NCBI GenBank assembly: GCA_018697195.1
Contig: CM031864.1
Coordinates: 12,768,809 to 12,832,808, forward strand
DNA length: 64,000 bases
Direction of reading: 5' to 3'
DNA from: Certhia americana
Lineage: Eukaryota > Chordata > Aves > Passeriformes > Certhiidae
The notes beneath the pieces are model-generated. The model worked only from the letters and a program-made list of their open reading frames with translations, did not search any database and had not been told where the DNA came from. Position numbers and translations under genes: made by a program. Below, piece after piece: positions 35,894 through 47,300 of this stretch; position 1 is the stretch's first letter, and each line of letters starts with the position of its first letter.

Positions 35894-38800
35894 GTCACTG
35901 TTACTTATGAACAGAAACATACAGGCTTTAAATAAGTTCATCAGAAGGTTGAAAATGTGGTTTATTAGCAAAATGGCCCACCTTATATAAGGTACTTCGC
36001 TAACTACAAAGTGATTGGTGAATAGGAACACCACCTCCTCTATTACCATTGTCTAAGTAAGAGAAACAATGTATTCTATGTTATGAAAACAAGGATGAAA
36101 AACACCACCTGTTGTTTGGAGAAAGAGTATTGTTTGGAGAGTGTGTTTACAAAATTTCTCTTGAGAAAGTGAGAAGCTTTCCCTTGAGAAGAAAAGATCT
36201 TGACAGGCCTTCAGCTATGAAGTTTCAGAGACACAGAATTGTCAGCCCCACATATATATTTTATTAAAAAAAAATTACCTTTTCCATCCTTATTGCTTAA
36301 TCATGCATGCAGAGACTAAGATCATTTATTTTGCCTCTTAACAGATGGCTGGGAACTAACATAGATCATGTAAAGCCAAAGTTCTGTCCCAAAGTTCTGT
36401 CTTTAATGCACCTCCCTCCACAGCCAAGCAGCAGGGACATAAATTGGTCTGGATCTATTTCAGTGACTTATTGTGCACCAGACCAAAGTGGGGAAGGGGG
36501 CAGCAGGCAGATGTTATTTTCAGTGACATCTGGGCTTCTTTTCTGTTTTATGGAGACCACAATGTTGCTGTTGCTTCATTGACAAGAAAATCCAAATCAA
36601 AATGCCTTTGATTTCTGCATCCAGTCTATCAACAGTCTGAAGAGTAGAAGTATTTTCACTTGAAGGTTTTCATACTTTTTCCTCTGATTTCTTTGGTCCC
36701 ATTCTGGGCAGAAGACTTACAATCTCATTGTTTCTTCTTTCATCAAAGAGGTGCCAACCAAAGTTTTCAGCATGATGGATAGTTTCCAGGAAAAGCTTCT
36801 ACACGTTCATTTCTTTCAGGAGGAAATAAAAATTAATGACTTTTAAAGGTGCTGGGTACCCTTTACCTCTTTCTCCACCTGTCCCACATGGGTTACCAGA
36901 AGCAGTGTGGCCATTTCTGCCCAGATGCTTCACAGCCTCCTGGCTCCTTGATGTGTTACTGTGCAAGGGCTCCTCTTGCTGTTCATATCTAAAGCTTTCT
37001 TTTTATCTGTGATACCTGTTTTCAAGGTTACATAAATTCTATCACCAAAGAGTGATAGAATTTTCTTAGCAGTTAGTTCTAGAGAAATCAGATGGAGAGC
37101 AGTGTTTGAGGTATTGTTTTACATATCCATATCCACAAATTGCATAAAGCTTCAAGAACTCACAGTTAGGAAAACTTCAACTTTCTCAAGGGGGCCACCC
37201 TCAAGAGGATGAAGGAAGAGTAAGTGGGAACACAAGAGAAAAAGTAATTTAGAGAGGAGAAACAGAATGGTGCATGGGATATAGAAAAAGGAGGATTTCA
37301 GGGGGAAGTAAGAAAGTGTCATCAATAATTTTTCTTTACAATGGTGAATGATCCCAGTTCAGATCTAAATCCAGACATATTTTGCTGACACTGGAATGAA
37401 CCAATGAAGCACATCTTCTGTAGGGATTTGCTGATTTTTTTTTTTTTTTTTAACTTTGAATTTCCTCCCCTCCATGGTTTACATTCAGAGTGACCTAAAA
37501 GCTCCAACTCAGACTCTAACAAACTGAAAACGTGAAGCCAGGTTACTGATTGTAAGCATATGAGGGTGCTGAGTGTGCTCTAAGTTCATGTAAACACACA
37601 GCTTGATTTATTGTGACTTATGAATCCATGGAAGAGTTTCAAGAACTCTTTAAAAAGAAAAGAAAGAAAGAAATGTAATGAAAAAAACCCAAGGCTAATT
37701 TTCAGATTTGCCATGAAATAAAGGAAAATTTCTTTTAGATCAAGATTTCCTAGCAGACTTGCACTTTACAGATCATCCTATGCTTAGGACTGTAGAAGCT
37801 TCCTACTGATGTGTGTATGAACTAATAAAGCTGAGAGAAATAAGCAGCCTTTAGGTTTGAATTTAGTACTGGCAGAGTTCAGCAGGCCCAGTAGCAGCAT
37901 TAACAGTGCCAGGAAAGCACTGCAGGGGAGGATGCTTCCTCCCTTATTCCACCCTTTGCTGGATGGTCACTAACTCAAGAGAGAATACAGAGCTAAATTC
38001 ACTTTGGTCTAGTATATGGACATTTAGTGCTGCTGCTTCTCTTGGTATTCCAAACTCTTTTACAGGTCAGAAATTTAAGAGGTGATTTGCCATGAAGATA
38101 TCATAACTTGGTTCCTCAAAGCTGTACAAGTAATTTAATTTTTTTCCCTTAGAGAAGGAGGGAGTTAGATTCCTTATTGAGAACCCTTAATTTGCATTGC
38201 TAGCATCAATCAACATCCCCAGGAGTCTGAAAGGGATGTAAAAGTATCCTGATTGCATTAAATGATAACTGTGCTGTTTAGCTATAACTGGTTTTGGCAG
38301 GTTATCAATCTACAAAGAATTGTTTCTGGTTTTACAGTTCTAAATTTTTTGTTCTCTTTAATAGAATAGAGTGTTTTCCTTTTATATTCAAGCTATGTGT
38401 GGGGGTGATAATCAAGAAATAATAGTTGCAGAATGTCTCCAATACTTCTGCTAAGTTTTCTGGAACTGCTCAGATACATTTCTCATCCTTTAAAGAATTG
38501 CTGTTTTCTTATACCTCACATAAGCTTTTCATTGAACTGAATAATTTATGATCATAAATCAGCCACACAGATGTTGGTAACAAATAGCAAAGGTAACCAT
38601 TACTGGCTGAATTATCTATGTTATAGCTGCAGGCACAGATCAGAGATAAGTTACAGAATAAGCTGGAGATGGTGAACGTGGCATCCTCAGAACCTCACAC
38701 TTAAGTCCATTTCTAGGAAGGATAAAAAGGCCTGCAGTTTCTTTTCTTGCCATGTGAAACAGAGAAGTCTTAAAGATTGTCCCCACAGTGTGGAATTAGA

Positions 38801-39964
38801 AACAAAAAAACATTATCTAGTGAAATTTATAATGGTTTCTTTTTTTTTTTTTTTTTTCAGCTGTTCTTGTTGTCACCATTTTGGAGCACTGGATGCCCAC
38901 AGGAAATAGGCATACCTGACTAATATGTGGACCATAAATTGTTGCTACTCTTTTTTTCAAGAGACATATTTGAAGTGTGATTGATACCCTGTCCTATTCT
39001 GGAATATCCCTGAAATTATCCTAGCTCAGCTGGGCTGAGAAGGGCTGTCTTTTATCCTGCTGGCACTCCTTGTTGTAGCATTTTACAATTTTGAACATTC
39101 TCAGTCAGGAAACTAGTAGGTTTCTAGGCAGGAGTCTATATATTTATTTCCTTGGCCTGCTTTGAATCATCTTGATCTAACCTTTCAGGAAGTTCTCTTA
39201 TGGAAATTTCTCAATTCTAGACCAGAAGAAACTTAAAAAAGAGCTATCCCTGAGCCCTGCCAATACAGCTGGAGGCTGCTGAGAGTCCCATGGAAGCCAG
39301 AGACTGAAAAAAACAATTAAATTTTCTTTCTTGATGTCACTGTGCCCAGTTATGTGGCTTTTGGGGAGAAAACACAAGAAATGAAACAATGCCAGGTTAA
39401 ATATGCCTGCAGAAGCAATACTAAGAATCCTTGAAAAAATAATGACAAGCAAGAGATGCAAACCCTCATGATGGGAGAACAAGGAGGAGCTCAGCTTACC
39501 CAGGATCTGACCTGGTGGCAGCCAGGCCTTGTGATGGGGACAGGACTCTTCTCCAGATCTCTCTCCCAGTGACCAAGGGTGCTGGGAGAGGGGTGTGTGG
39601 CCATGTGGAGGTTGCAGTGAGGAGTGACAGCCTGTGCCTGTGGCTATGCTGGGCTGTTGGGACAGCACAGCCACAAACTTGGCCTGACTGCCCCAGAGCC
39701 TCACGGATTCAGTTTTGCTTTGTCTTTGCTAACAGAAGGTAGCAGGGAGAAATAGAATGCATGTATACATAAAAAAAGTGAAACTAGAATACTGCAAGCT
39801 ATGCCTCATGAATAGTGCAAGACTATTATGTACCAGAGTACAGACAATATACCATGAGGGCCATCTTGTGGTCAGAGAAAATTTACTCTCTGAGAGCATG
39901 GGAAAAAAAAATATTCCCAGAAACATTTTATGTACCTGAAGATACTGTCAGTTACATTGTAAAT
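35894..39964. other. Intergenic, no gene seen
   Basis: Contains poly-T at 37435-37451 and 38840-38857 and a (GAAA)n stretch near 37651-37672. The longest ORF in the window (168 codons, 39198-39704, minus) lies here. It shows no domain, signal or family resemblance, and its 5' half comes from a GC-richer patch, so it is left uncalled. Confidence 0.5.
39858..39871 (-). promoter_or_regulatory. Candidate CTCF-like site
   Basis: On the minus strand, CCACAAGATGGCCC matches 12 of 14 positions of CCASYAGRKGGCRS. Chance matches of this quality are expected. Confidence 0.2.
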
Positions 39965-40830
39965 CTTAGAACCATGGAATCGGGTTGGAAGGAACTTTAA
40001 AGGTCACCTAGCTCCAACCTCCCTGCCATGGAAAGGGGCACCTTCCCCTAGACCAGGTTGCTCAAAGCCCAGTCCAATCTGGCCGTCAACACTTCCCAGG
40101 ATAGGATATCCACAGCTTCTCTGGGTAAATAATTCCAGTGCCTCATCACCCTCACAATAATGAATTTCTTTCTAGTCTCTAAACCTACTCTTTCAGTTTA
40201 AACCCATTCCTCTCTGTTCTATCAATACAGGCCCTTGTGAAAAGTCCCTTTCCAGCTTTTTTGTGTCCCCTTTACAAACTGGACACTGATGTTAAGGTCT
40301 CTTCAGTGCCTTCTTTCCTCCAGGCTGAACAGCCCCAACTCTCTCAGCCTGTGTTCCTAGGAGAGGTGTTCCAGCCTTCTGAGCATCTTTGTGGGCTCCT
40401 CTGGACTCACTCCAGCAGGTCCCTGTCCTCATGCTGTGGGCCCAGAGCCGGGTGCAGTGCTCCAGGTGGGGTCTCACGAGGGCAGGGCAGAGAGGGAGAA
40501 TCCCTTCCCTCAGCCTGCTGCCCACACTGCCCACACTGCAGCCCTGGACACAGTTGGCTTTCTGGGCTGCAAATGCACATTGATGGGTCATGTGGAGCTT
40601 CTCATCCACCAACAAACCCAAGTTCTTCTTCCAGGGGCTGCACCTGACACATTGTCTGACTCACCTGTGTTTGGGTTTGGGATTGCCCTGACCCAGATGC
40701 ATCACCTTGCACTTGGCCTTGCTGAACTTCATGAAGGTTGCAGAGGACCACCTCTCCAGCTTGCCAAGTCCCTCTGGATGGCATCCCTTCCCTCCAGAGC
40801 GTCAAAATTAGAAGTTGGTTCTGATATGCT
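39965..40830 (-). mobile_element. CR1 LINE, antisense, with decayed ORF2 C-terminus and 3' UTR
   Basis: On the minus strand the element runs from the end of ORF2 (about 40830) through the 3' UTR to the degenerate terminal octamers at about 39965. The reading frame at 40292-40621 encodes CR1 ORF2 C-terminal motifs such as MGLLVDEKLHMTHQCAFAAQ and ALVRPHLEHC. Upstream the homologous frame is shifted: MKFSKAKCKVMHLGQGNP lies in another frame, and ALEGRDAIQRDL lies just before it. On the + strand GGTTGGAAGGAAC and CTCCAACCTCCCTGCCATGG mark the 3' terminus. The copy is 5'-truncated and frameshifted, hence inactive. Overlapping + strand ORFs (up to 147 codons) are antisense artefacts. Confidence 0.95.
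40292..40621 (-). pseudogene. CR1 ORF2 C-terminal remnant
   Basis: An open stretch of 109 codons matches the region downstream of the CR1 reverse transcriptase core (LVDEKL, QCAFAAQKAN, ALVRPHLEHC, LWAHSMR). It lacks endonuclease and catalytic RT domains, and the preceding ORF2 sequence is in a different frame, so no functional protein is expected. Confidence 0.85.
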
Positions 40831-42416
40831 GTAAAAAATGGAGCTGTTCTGCTGCTGGTCATTAAACAGGTCATCAATCCTCAAGTGACATAGAGCAGGA
40901 TTAGCTGTGATCCTATGCCAATAAACAAAATAAGATGTTCTATGGGTTGGGAAGGCTGTTCTAGATTAATAACTACAGTCAGAGTTTTCCCTTGATGAAT
41001 TATTTTTTGCCTATTTGCTTTGGAAATCTCTTTCATCCTCTACATTGTATAAAAGCTTTTCGAAATCCATGGATTAAGTACCATCACAGTGCTAGAGTTA
41101 AGAATGCTATTATTTATTGTCAAATAACACTTCAAACCAAGAATAAACATTCTTTTCATGGTAATCATATGACGAACCCACTCTGTGAGATAGAGTTCTC
41201 AGCTGCACCCCTCTTTAGTTCTGTAGCCCTGTGTTCTTGATGACAGACTAAAAATGCTGAATTGAAAGAAAGATGTCCATTCAAATGAAATGTACTATCC
41301 AACACAGACATGGAAAGTTGAATAAGATCTTCTCTGTATTAACTGATCTATTCAGAATTAGTCAATTTCCTTTTTTTTTTTTGTTTGCTTCCCAGTGAAT
41401 CCAGATGCCTCCCAAAGAACCCAGGAAGTTTTCTTTACTGCTTTCCTAATGGGAGCAGTCTGCCAATGGTGCTGGGCAGGCACAGCTTTGCTTAGTTTAT
41501 GGGACCATGATCCATGGTCGATTAATCAGGCTTTTTTGGTTCTAGAAGAGGTGTGTTTACAAAAAACCAGCCCCACCATCTGGTACCATTGGCTGTAAGT
41601 CTGCTGTAGATCACTCACAGTGAGCAAATATTTTTCTCATTTGTCAGTCAGCCTTTGTCCACACACAACTGACTTTTCTAATAGCATTAACTGTTCCTTG
41701 TTGTACTGTTTCACTGCTACTTATGGATTATTTAATTCTTTTAATGGCTCTGCAATGGTTCATTTGCTTTCTAAAATTATTCTTTAAAGTACTTGTGCAG
41801 ATGGGGATAGACAAGGTTGATTCCTCCTGCAAGGAGCTGTTGATAGATTCAGAGATGCTGGCTGCTGAGCACTGCTGTGAATATTCACTATCTCAGCTCT
41901 GCAGGCTTAGCCTCTTTGTAGGGTGTTTGGGAATATCTGACAGTGCAGGGTATAAAAGCAGAACAGTGGAGAACCGCCTTCAGCTTCCAAATGAATATGA
42001 CAATATAAACCCTGTATTTTAATGGCATTGTCTCTCTTAGGGACATTTGAAAGCTAAGGCAGAAAAGCCCCAAACAGATTTTATGGAGCAGGCACACCCG
42101 TGGGTTGTACAGGCACATGTCACTCGCTAGTGGAGTGTGCAGCAGCTCCCAGAAGCTCCCAGAGGGTTTCCAGCACTGAGCCCATCCCTCAGCAGTGCTC
42201 CCACTGCCTGGCCCGGAGAGACCAGGAACCAGCCCAGGGAGACCTCACCTGGGTGAGGCTTTACAGTAAAGGCTCAGCTGGCCTTGTTGTTCTGAGCATG
42301 GTGTGATAACACAGCCTGGCTCCTGGACACCTGCTCAGAGGAACAACCATCACCTTTCCTGCAGAGGAAATGAGAGCAGCACCAGTAAGAAAGGCACACA
42401 TGTCCCCTGGGGTGGA
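40831..42416. other. Intergenic, no gene seen
   Basis: Contains a pyrimidine tract ending TTCCCAG at 41371-41396 that resembles a splice acceptor, and a TATAAAAG string at 41951-41958. Neither is linked to a credible exon. From about 42090 the sequence becomes GC-richer, leading into the minisatellite; a 10-bp duplication AGCTCCCAGA lies near 42144. Confidence 0.5.
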
Positions 42417-42544
42417 ATGTCCCTCCTGCTTTTCCTGGGGGGGGGATGTCTCTCCTGCTTTTCCTGGGGGGGATGTCCCTCCTGCCTTTCCTGGGGGGAT
42501 GTCCCTCCTGCCTTTCCTGGGGGGGATGCCCCTCCTGCCTTTCC
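42417..42544. repeat. 26-29-bp minisatellite with G-runs, about 4.7 copies
   Basis: Units start at 42417 (29 bp), 42446 (27 bp), 42473 (26 bp), 42499 (27 bp) and 42526 (partial, 19 bp). The unit is ATGTCCCTCCTGCCTTTCC followed by TGGGGGG. Length differences come from the G run (G9, G7, G6, G7). Units of 27 bp keep all three frames open, which explains the overlapping ORFs with Gly/Pro/Cys repeats on both strands; they are not genes. Confidence 0.95.
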
Positions 42545-44337
42545 AGCTCTTTCTGTGCAGGGCTGCAGCTCTGGTGCTTTCACAGTGCCCTCTGCTGCAG
42601 GCTCCTCGTTCGGATCACAGCAGAGCCCTCGGTCTGCTCTGCATCTGTTGGGAATGTGGGTACAGCTCAGGGAGTCAGGCCCCAGCAGCGAAGCGTGTCC
42701 ACGTGCAAAGAAATCCCTGACACAGTAGAGGGATTCTGAGCTGAGTGGGAGAGGCATTTAAATGTACTTAAGAATTTTTATTTTTTAAAAAAGCAGAAAG
42801 ATTTCTTGCATCTACTTGTCAGATTGCACAAGTAAAGAATACTTATTACAGATGTTGTGATTTTTCTTGTAATGCTGAATCACTGAGGCTCCCGGTTAGA
42901 TGGAGAACAGAGACATGTAGGAAGTGCACTGGATAGATGTATATAATTTGTGTATGCAGCACACTTTTTTATGTTCTGGAATGGTCTGATAAGGAATAAA
43001 AATTTAAAAAAACCCTTAAGAAATTCAGATTAGAATTGACTCAAATAAGATTTTCCTTCAGCTGAAAGCACAAATATTGAGATAGATATGCATAAATGCA
43101 AAGTTGATTATTTCTTTCCTTACTCCTGTAACAATCAAGATCCTTCAACTGCAAAATACCTGGATTCAAACTTGCTTGGGACTCTGTCAGCACAGGCATA
43201 TGTGAGGACTTGAGGGGGTATTTTGACACATTTCTGCAACTTTTGGAGGGACAAAGTTACTTGACTCCTACATCAACTTGCCAACTTGGCTTCAGGACTT
43301 TTTTATATCTAGTTGAATTTTCCCCCAGAAGATGAGAAATCTGATTTCTATTTTCTGAGGGAACCTGTGCAGAGGAATCAGGAATCAATGACCCTACTTA
43401 GGGCAGCAGCCACCTCTTGACACACTTTGGGTACGGGGGAGCTTGTTGTGAATGGACTGTGCTGCTGGGTTTTGTGTCTTGGCCAGGAGAGAGTCAAGGC
43501 AAGAGTCTGAGTCCCCTTTCTGACCACACCAACAGGACTATTAATTTCCTTCTGCTTTTTCATTGCACTGCAAGGGTGGCAGAATGTAAGTGCTTCTTCC
43601 ACTTGTTCATTTCCATTTCTGAGAGCATTTGTAGTAAGTGGTGAGCACACAAAATTATAGCTCTGTAGTGGGTGAGAAAGCTGTTTGCTGCAATCAAAGT
43701 GAGGCAGATTCTTGACAGCAGGCTTTGGTGCTTGCACAGAAGAAAAGAATACATGAGAAATGTCAGGAATTATTTTAACAACATGCCCAAAGCTTTGGGT
43801 GAATCTTGCGAGACCTCAGGCCAGATGCTTAACCCTTTCATTTTCTTATGATATTGCCACTTGTTAATAAAATGCCCCTACATGAATAAAATACAGGATT
43901 TTTCCATCTGGGACTGTGCTGAAATGTTTCAGAGTGTTTGGTCTGTTCTTTGGAGGCCTTGTAGCTGCATTTCCTTCCTCCTTGTAGAGAATAATTGCCC
44001 CTTTGCAAAAAAAAAAAAAAAAATACAGTTGAACATCTCTCTACTACTAGGTACTACACATTCTAATGAAAGCCTCAGAATATTTTCATATCAATAGTGA
44101 AGAACAGTGAGCATGGACATGTTCCTTAGTGTTAAAATGTTAGCAAAGATAGGAAATATTAACACAGTCCAACTCATGAATGAAGCCTCATCAAATTAAT
44201 TGCTGAAATCTGGTTAATACTCACTGATATTTTTGATTGGGCCACAGCTGACTCATATTTTACATATGGATATTGTTCAGAAAGGGTTAGTGTAATTGAT
44301 TAATTATTAATAGTTACTTTTACAAAAGCAGACCATA
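42545..44337. other. Intergenic, no gene seen
   Basis: GC-richer until about 42740, then AT-rich. It includes an A17 run at 44007-44023. ORFs of up to 119 codons (43378-43737, minus) are not recognised. Confidence 0.5.
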
Positions 44338-44360
44338 ATGTTATTTGTTACAAATAACAT
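44338..44360. repeat. Perfect 11-bp-arm inverted repeat
   Basis: ATGTTATTTGT, a one-base spacer T, then ACAAATAACAT. It sits just after an ATTA-rich stretch (TAATTGATTAATTATTAATAG at about 44293). Confidence 0.95.
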
Positions 44361-47300
44361 ACAGGCAAGCAAATCAGTGTTAGCAGTGTATATCTGTACC
44401 CAGTGTTTTATACTGATTTACTTTTAGTTCTCTTGAACTCAAGAATATTCATGTGTAAGACATGCTCTTGATATTTTAATTAATTAGTTTATCTAAACCA
44501 GTAATAGAAAGTGGAACCCATGGCTTTGGAGCTGGTTTTTTATTATCCTGCTACCTTTTTGGCAAACAATGCACAAATTTCATGCTGTAATAACTCCCCT
44601 TGGAATAGCTAAGGAGCAGAAGGGAGGGAAAAGAGAAAGGATATAGAATGAATGCTATGTTTGCAACTTGTGTTCACTTTTTTGTCCCCTGTGACAGTAT
44701 AGGTTTGATGCAATATTTAAATACAAGTAAAGCAAAGTCATTGATACAATTTCTTTCTTGTGCCATGATCTATTTAGGCTGAATTCTGTTGACAGCTGAG
44801 TAACACTGTTACCTGCCAGTATGATTACAGCAGTGTCCGCCTTCATTTTCAAATCCAATTTGCATTTAATAAAATGAAAGATGAAAGCAACCTGGCTGAA
44901 AGTGCATCATCAGCATCAGCTTGCTGAATAATGGATTTGAAAGACTGGAAAGAAGTCACCAAACTAGTTACAATGTTGGAGTGAATCTAGGTCAGAGAAA
45001 CTTCAGCATGAGTTATTGCAAGCCTATGACATAAATCATCCAGGAGAGGCCGGAGAAGACCAGCTTCCAGGCTTATTTATTGTAGAAAAGATTGGCATTA
45101 ATGAGCTGGAGGAGCAGAACGCATCCATCTGGGATCAAAACACCAGCATGTCCTGCAAGGGAATGGTGGCTACCCAGAACATATTATAGCTAAGTTGTCC
45201 AGAAAGACCCTGTGCTCCAAACCATGGGAGAGTTGCCTGCACTGTCATCCCCAGGTAGCCACTGCCCCTTCTGTGCAGCCCTGGGGAGCACCCACGGGAG
45301 ATGGAGAGCGTTGAGCTGAGACTGCAGGGGCTCAGCCACTGCCCTGGCTGGGTAAGCAAGCCTGGCTGGGGGCTGAATGCTGCAGCTGCTGCTGCTTTTA
45401 CAGCTTGGCTTTTCTGGTTTCAGCTGCCATCTCCTGTTCTGTCCTGGCTTTGCTGCATTTCCGTGGTGCTGCAGTGGCTGTGAGGGCAGTGGGGGGAAGC
45501 CTGTGGCCGTGTTACAGCTGGTGGTGAACCAAAAACCTTTTTCATACTGTGAGTCTTCTTTTTGGGCACAGGCAGAGAAAATGGTTCAGCTTTAGTTCAT
45601 CTGGGTTGAATTATTGCTATTTGCTGCCTTTGGGCAGAGAGGATTGAAAACTTGTGGGCTTGGGACTAGCCTTGATTAAGGCCTTTTTTCTCCTTTGGGG
45701 TATAAATATTTAGTGCTCAGTTGGACAGGGATGTTTTCCAGTGCAGTTCTTTTTTCAGCATTTCAGATTTCCATTTTAGCTTCCATTTCTAAATCACAAA
45801 ATTTTACAGTAATGATTCTGGATGCAAAAGAATGGAACTAGTTGGATTGTGGGAGATTGGATATCATTACAAGGTGCATATGTTATTTTCTTTCCTTTAT
45901 CTGCTTTACTTGTAAGGCTTGTTACCTAACTGTCATTTTCCTGGCTGGGTTTCCTGTTTTATGTTCTTGTCCCAGAGTATTTATTTCTCTTTTGTCTGCA
46001 CCCAGTACTTGTAAGTGTCTTAATTTTGTTTCTTCTTGACATGCTCCTATGACGCTTTATTTCATAAATAAAGTGCACCTGGCAGGGAAGCCTTGTTTAG
46101 TCCATCAGTTCTCAAGAGTGTTTATAGAATAAAAAGAACTTCCTGAGGTTTCTGAAGGCGTAAATGTGTTCAGCCACACCTAACATTCACAATTGTAAGT
46201 TATTTTAGTGGGTTTTTTTTTCAGGAAATGATAATTATACAACAGTAATTTCTTTCAAGTTTTACTATCACATGTATTGGAAGGCATGGAGGAAACTCTT
46301 TGGTTTCAAAAATTTATGTGTCTTAAAAGGGCTATGACTTTGTTTGGTTATTACTGCTTGCACAGTCTCTATAATGCTTGTCATTTTAATAAGATTTAAA
46401 AAGTTAAGCTGTATAAAACATGCTTCTGAAGCAAGGAAAGAGGACTTGAATATACCTAACCAGTGAAGATGGGCAGAAAACCTGCATAAATCTTACTGGG
46501 GGAGCTGATGTAACTGGAACCAGGATGTCAAAACTTTCAAGGGCCTGACAGCTATCAGCAGGACCTTAAGTGAGGGGAAGCTTTTGTTCAGTAGAGCTGA
46601 TGAACAGCTCACTGATGTTAATAGGACACTTTTCATGTAGTTCGAATTTTTGGACTTTGAATTGGGTCTAACATTCTCATTGAAAGTGTGATATTGCAAT
46701 CCTTCTGTTGTCATAAGAATGACACCTTCTTCAGAAGAGATTATTTTCTTTTGGAAAGGGAGGGAGCCACGAAGGAAATAATTGATAGTCTTAAATCCTG
46801 TACTTTGGAAATTCAGGTTCTCTTTATAATCCTCACAGAATGAGAAAAATTACTAGCAACTGCACAATACTTACAGAAGGCTGGATAATGGAGTAATTAT
46901 TTTACAGAGGAGCACATTCTTTATTGCAAAGATGAGCATTTAATTCTATCTATACACAGCTTTGCAATAAAGGTAATAATTTCCACCAGAACATGTATGA
47001 TTAAATGAGCAACTCAGTATAGACTTGTCAATCTTGAATGTTCTGGTAGCAAGGAAAGAACAAGGACATCTTGTCTGTGATTATTGTTATTGGGGTGGGG
47101 GTGGACAGAAAGATTTTACAAACAGTGTCTCAACTCACCTTAGGTGTATCCTTTAGATCCACAAAAGAGAATGGGGGATGAGGGGAATAAAGAAGTTAAA
47201 ATGCCTGCCTGCTTGCTGCTGAACAAACCAGTCCCTAGTAAAAATGAAGCAGAAGCATAAGAAGAGGGAAATGTATGATCTTTGCTTGAGGAGAATAATA

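Noticed and set aside
39198..39704. 168-codon ORF, minus strand, the longest in the window
   Set aside because: No domain, hydrophobic pattern or family resemblance. Overlapping + strand ORFs exist over part of it, and it lies beside a CR1 element in GC-richer DNA where long chance ORFs are expected.
40237..40877. ORFs of 64-147 codons on the + strand
   Set aside because: They are antisense to, or frameshifted readings of, the CR1 element.
41371..41598. Acceptor-like pyrimidine tract followed by a 67-codon open frame
   Set aside because: The frame ends in a stop without a clear donor, and the peptide is unrecognised; poly-T plus CAG is common by chance.
42303..42757. Overlapping 97-141-codon ORFs on both strands with Gly/Pro/Cys repeats
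   Set aside because: Produced by the 27-bp minisatellite, whose period is a multiple of three and so keeps frames open.
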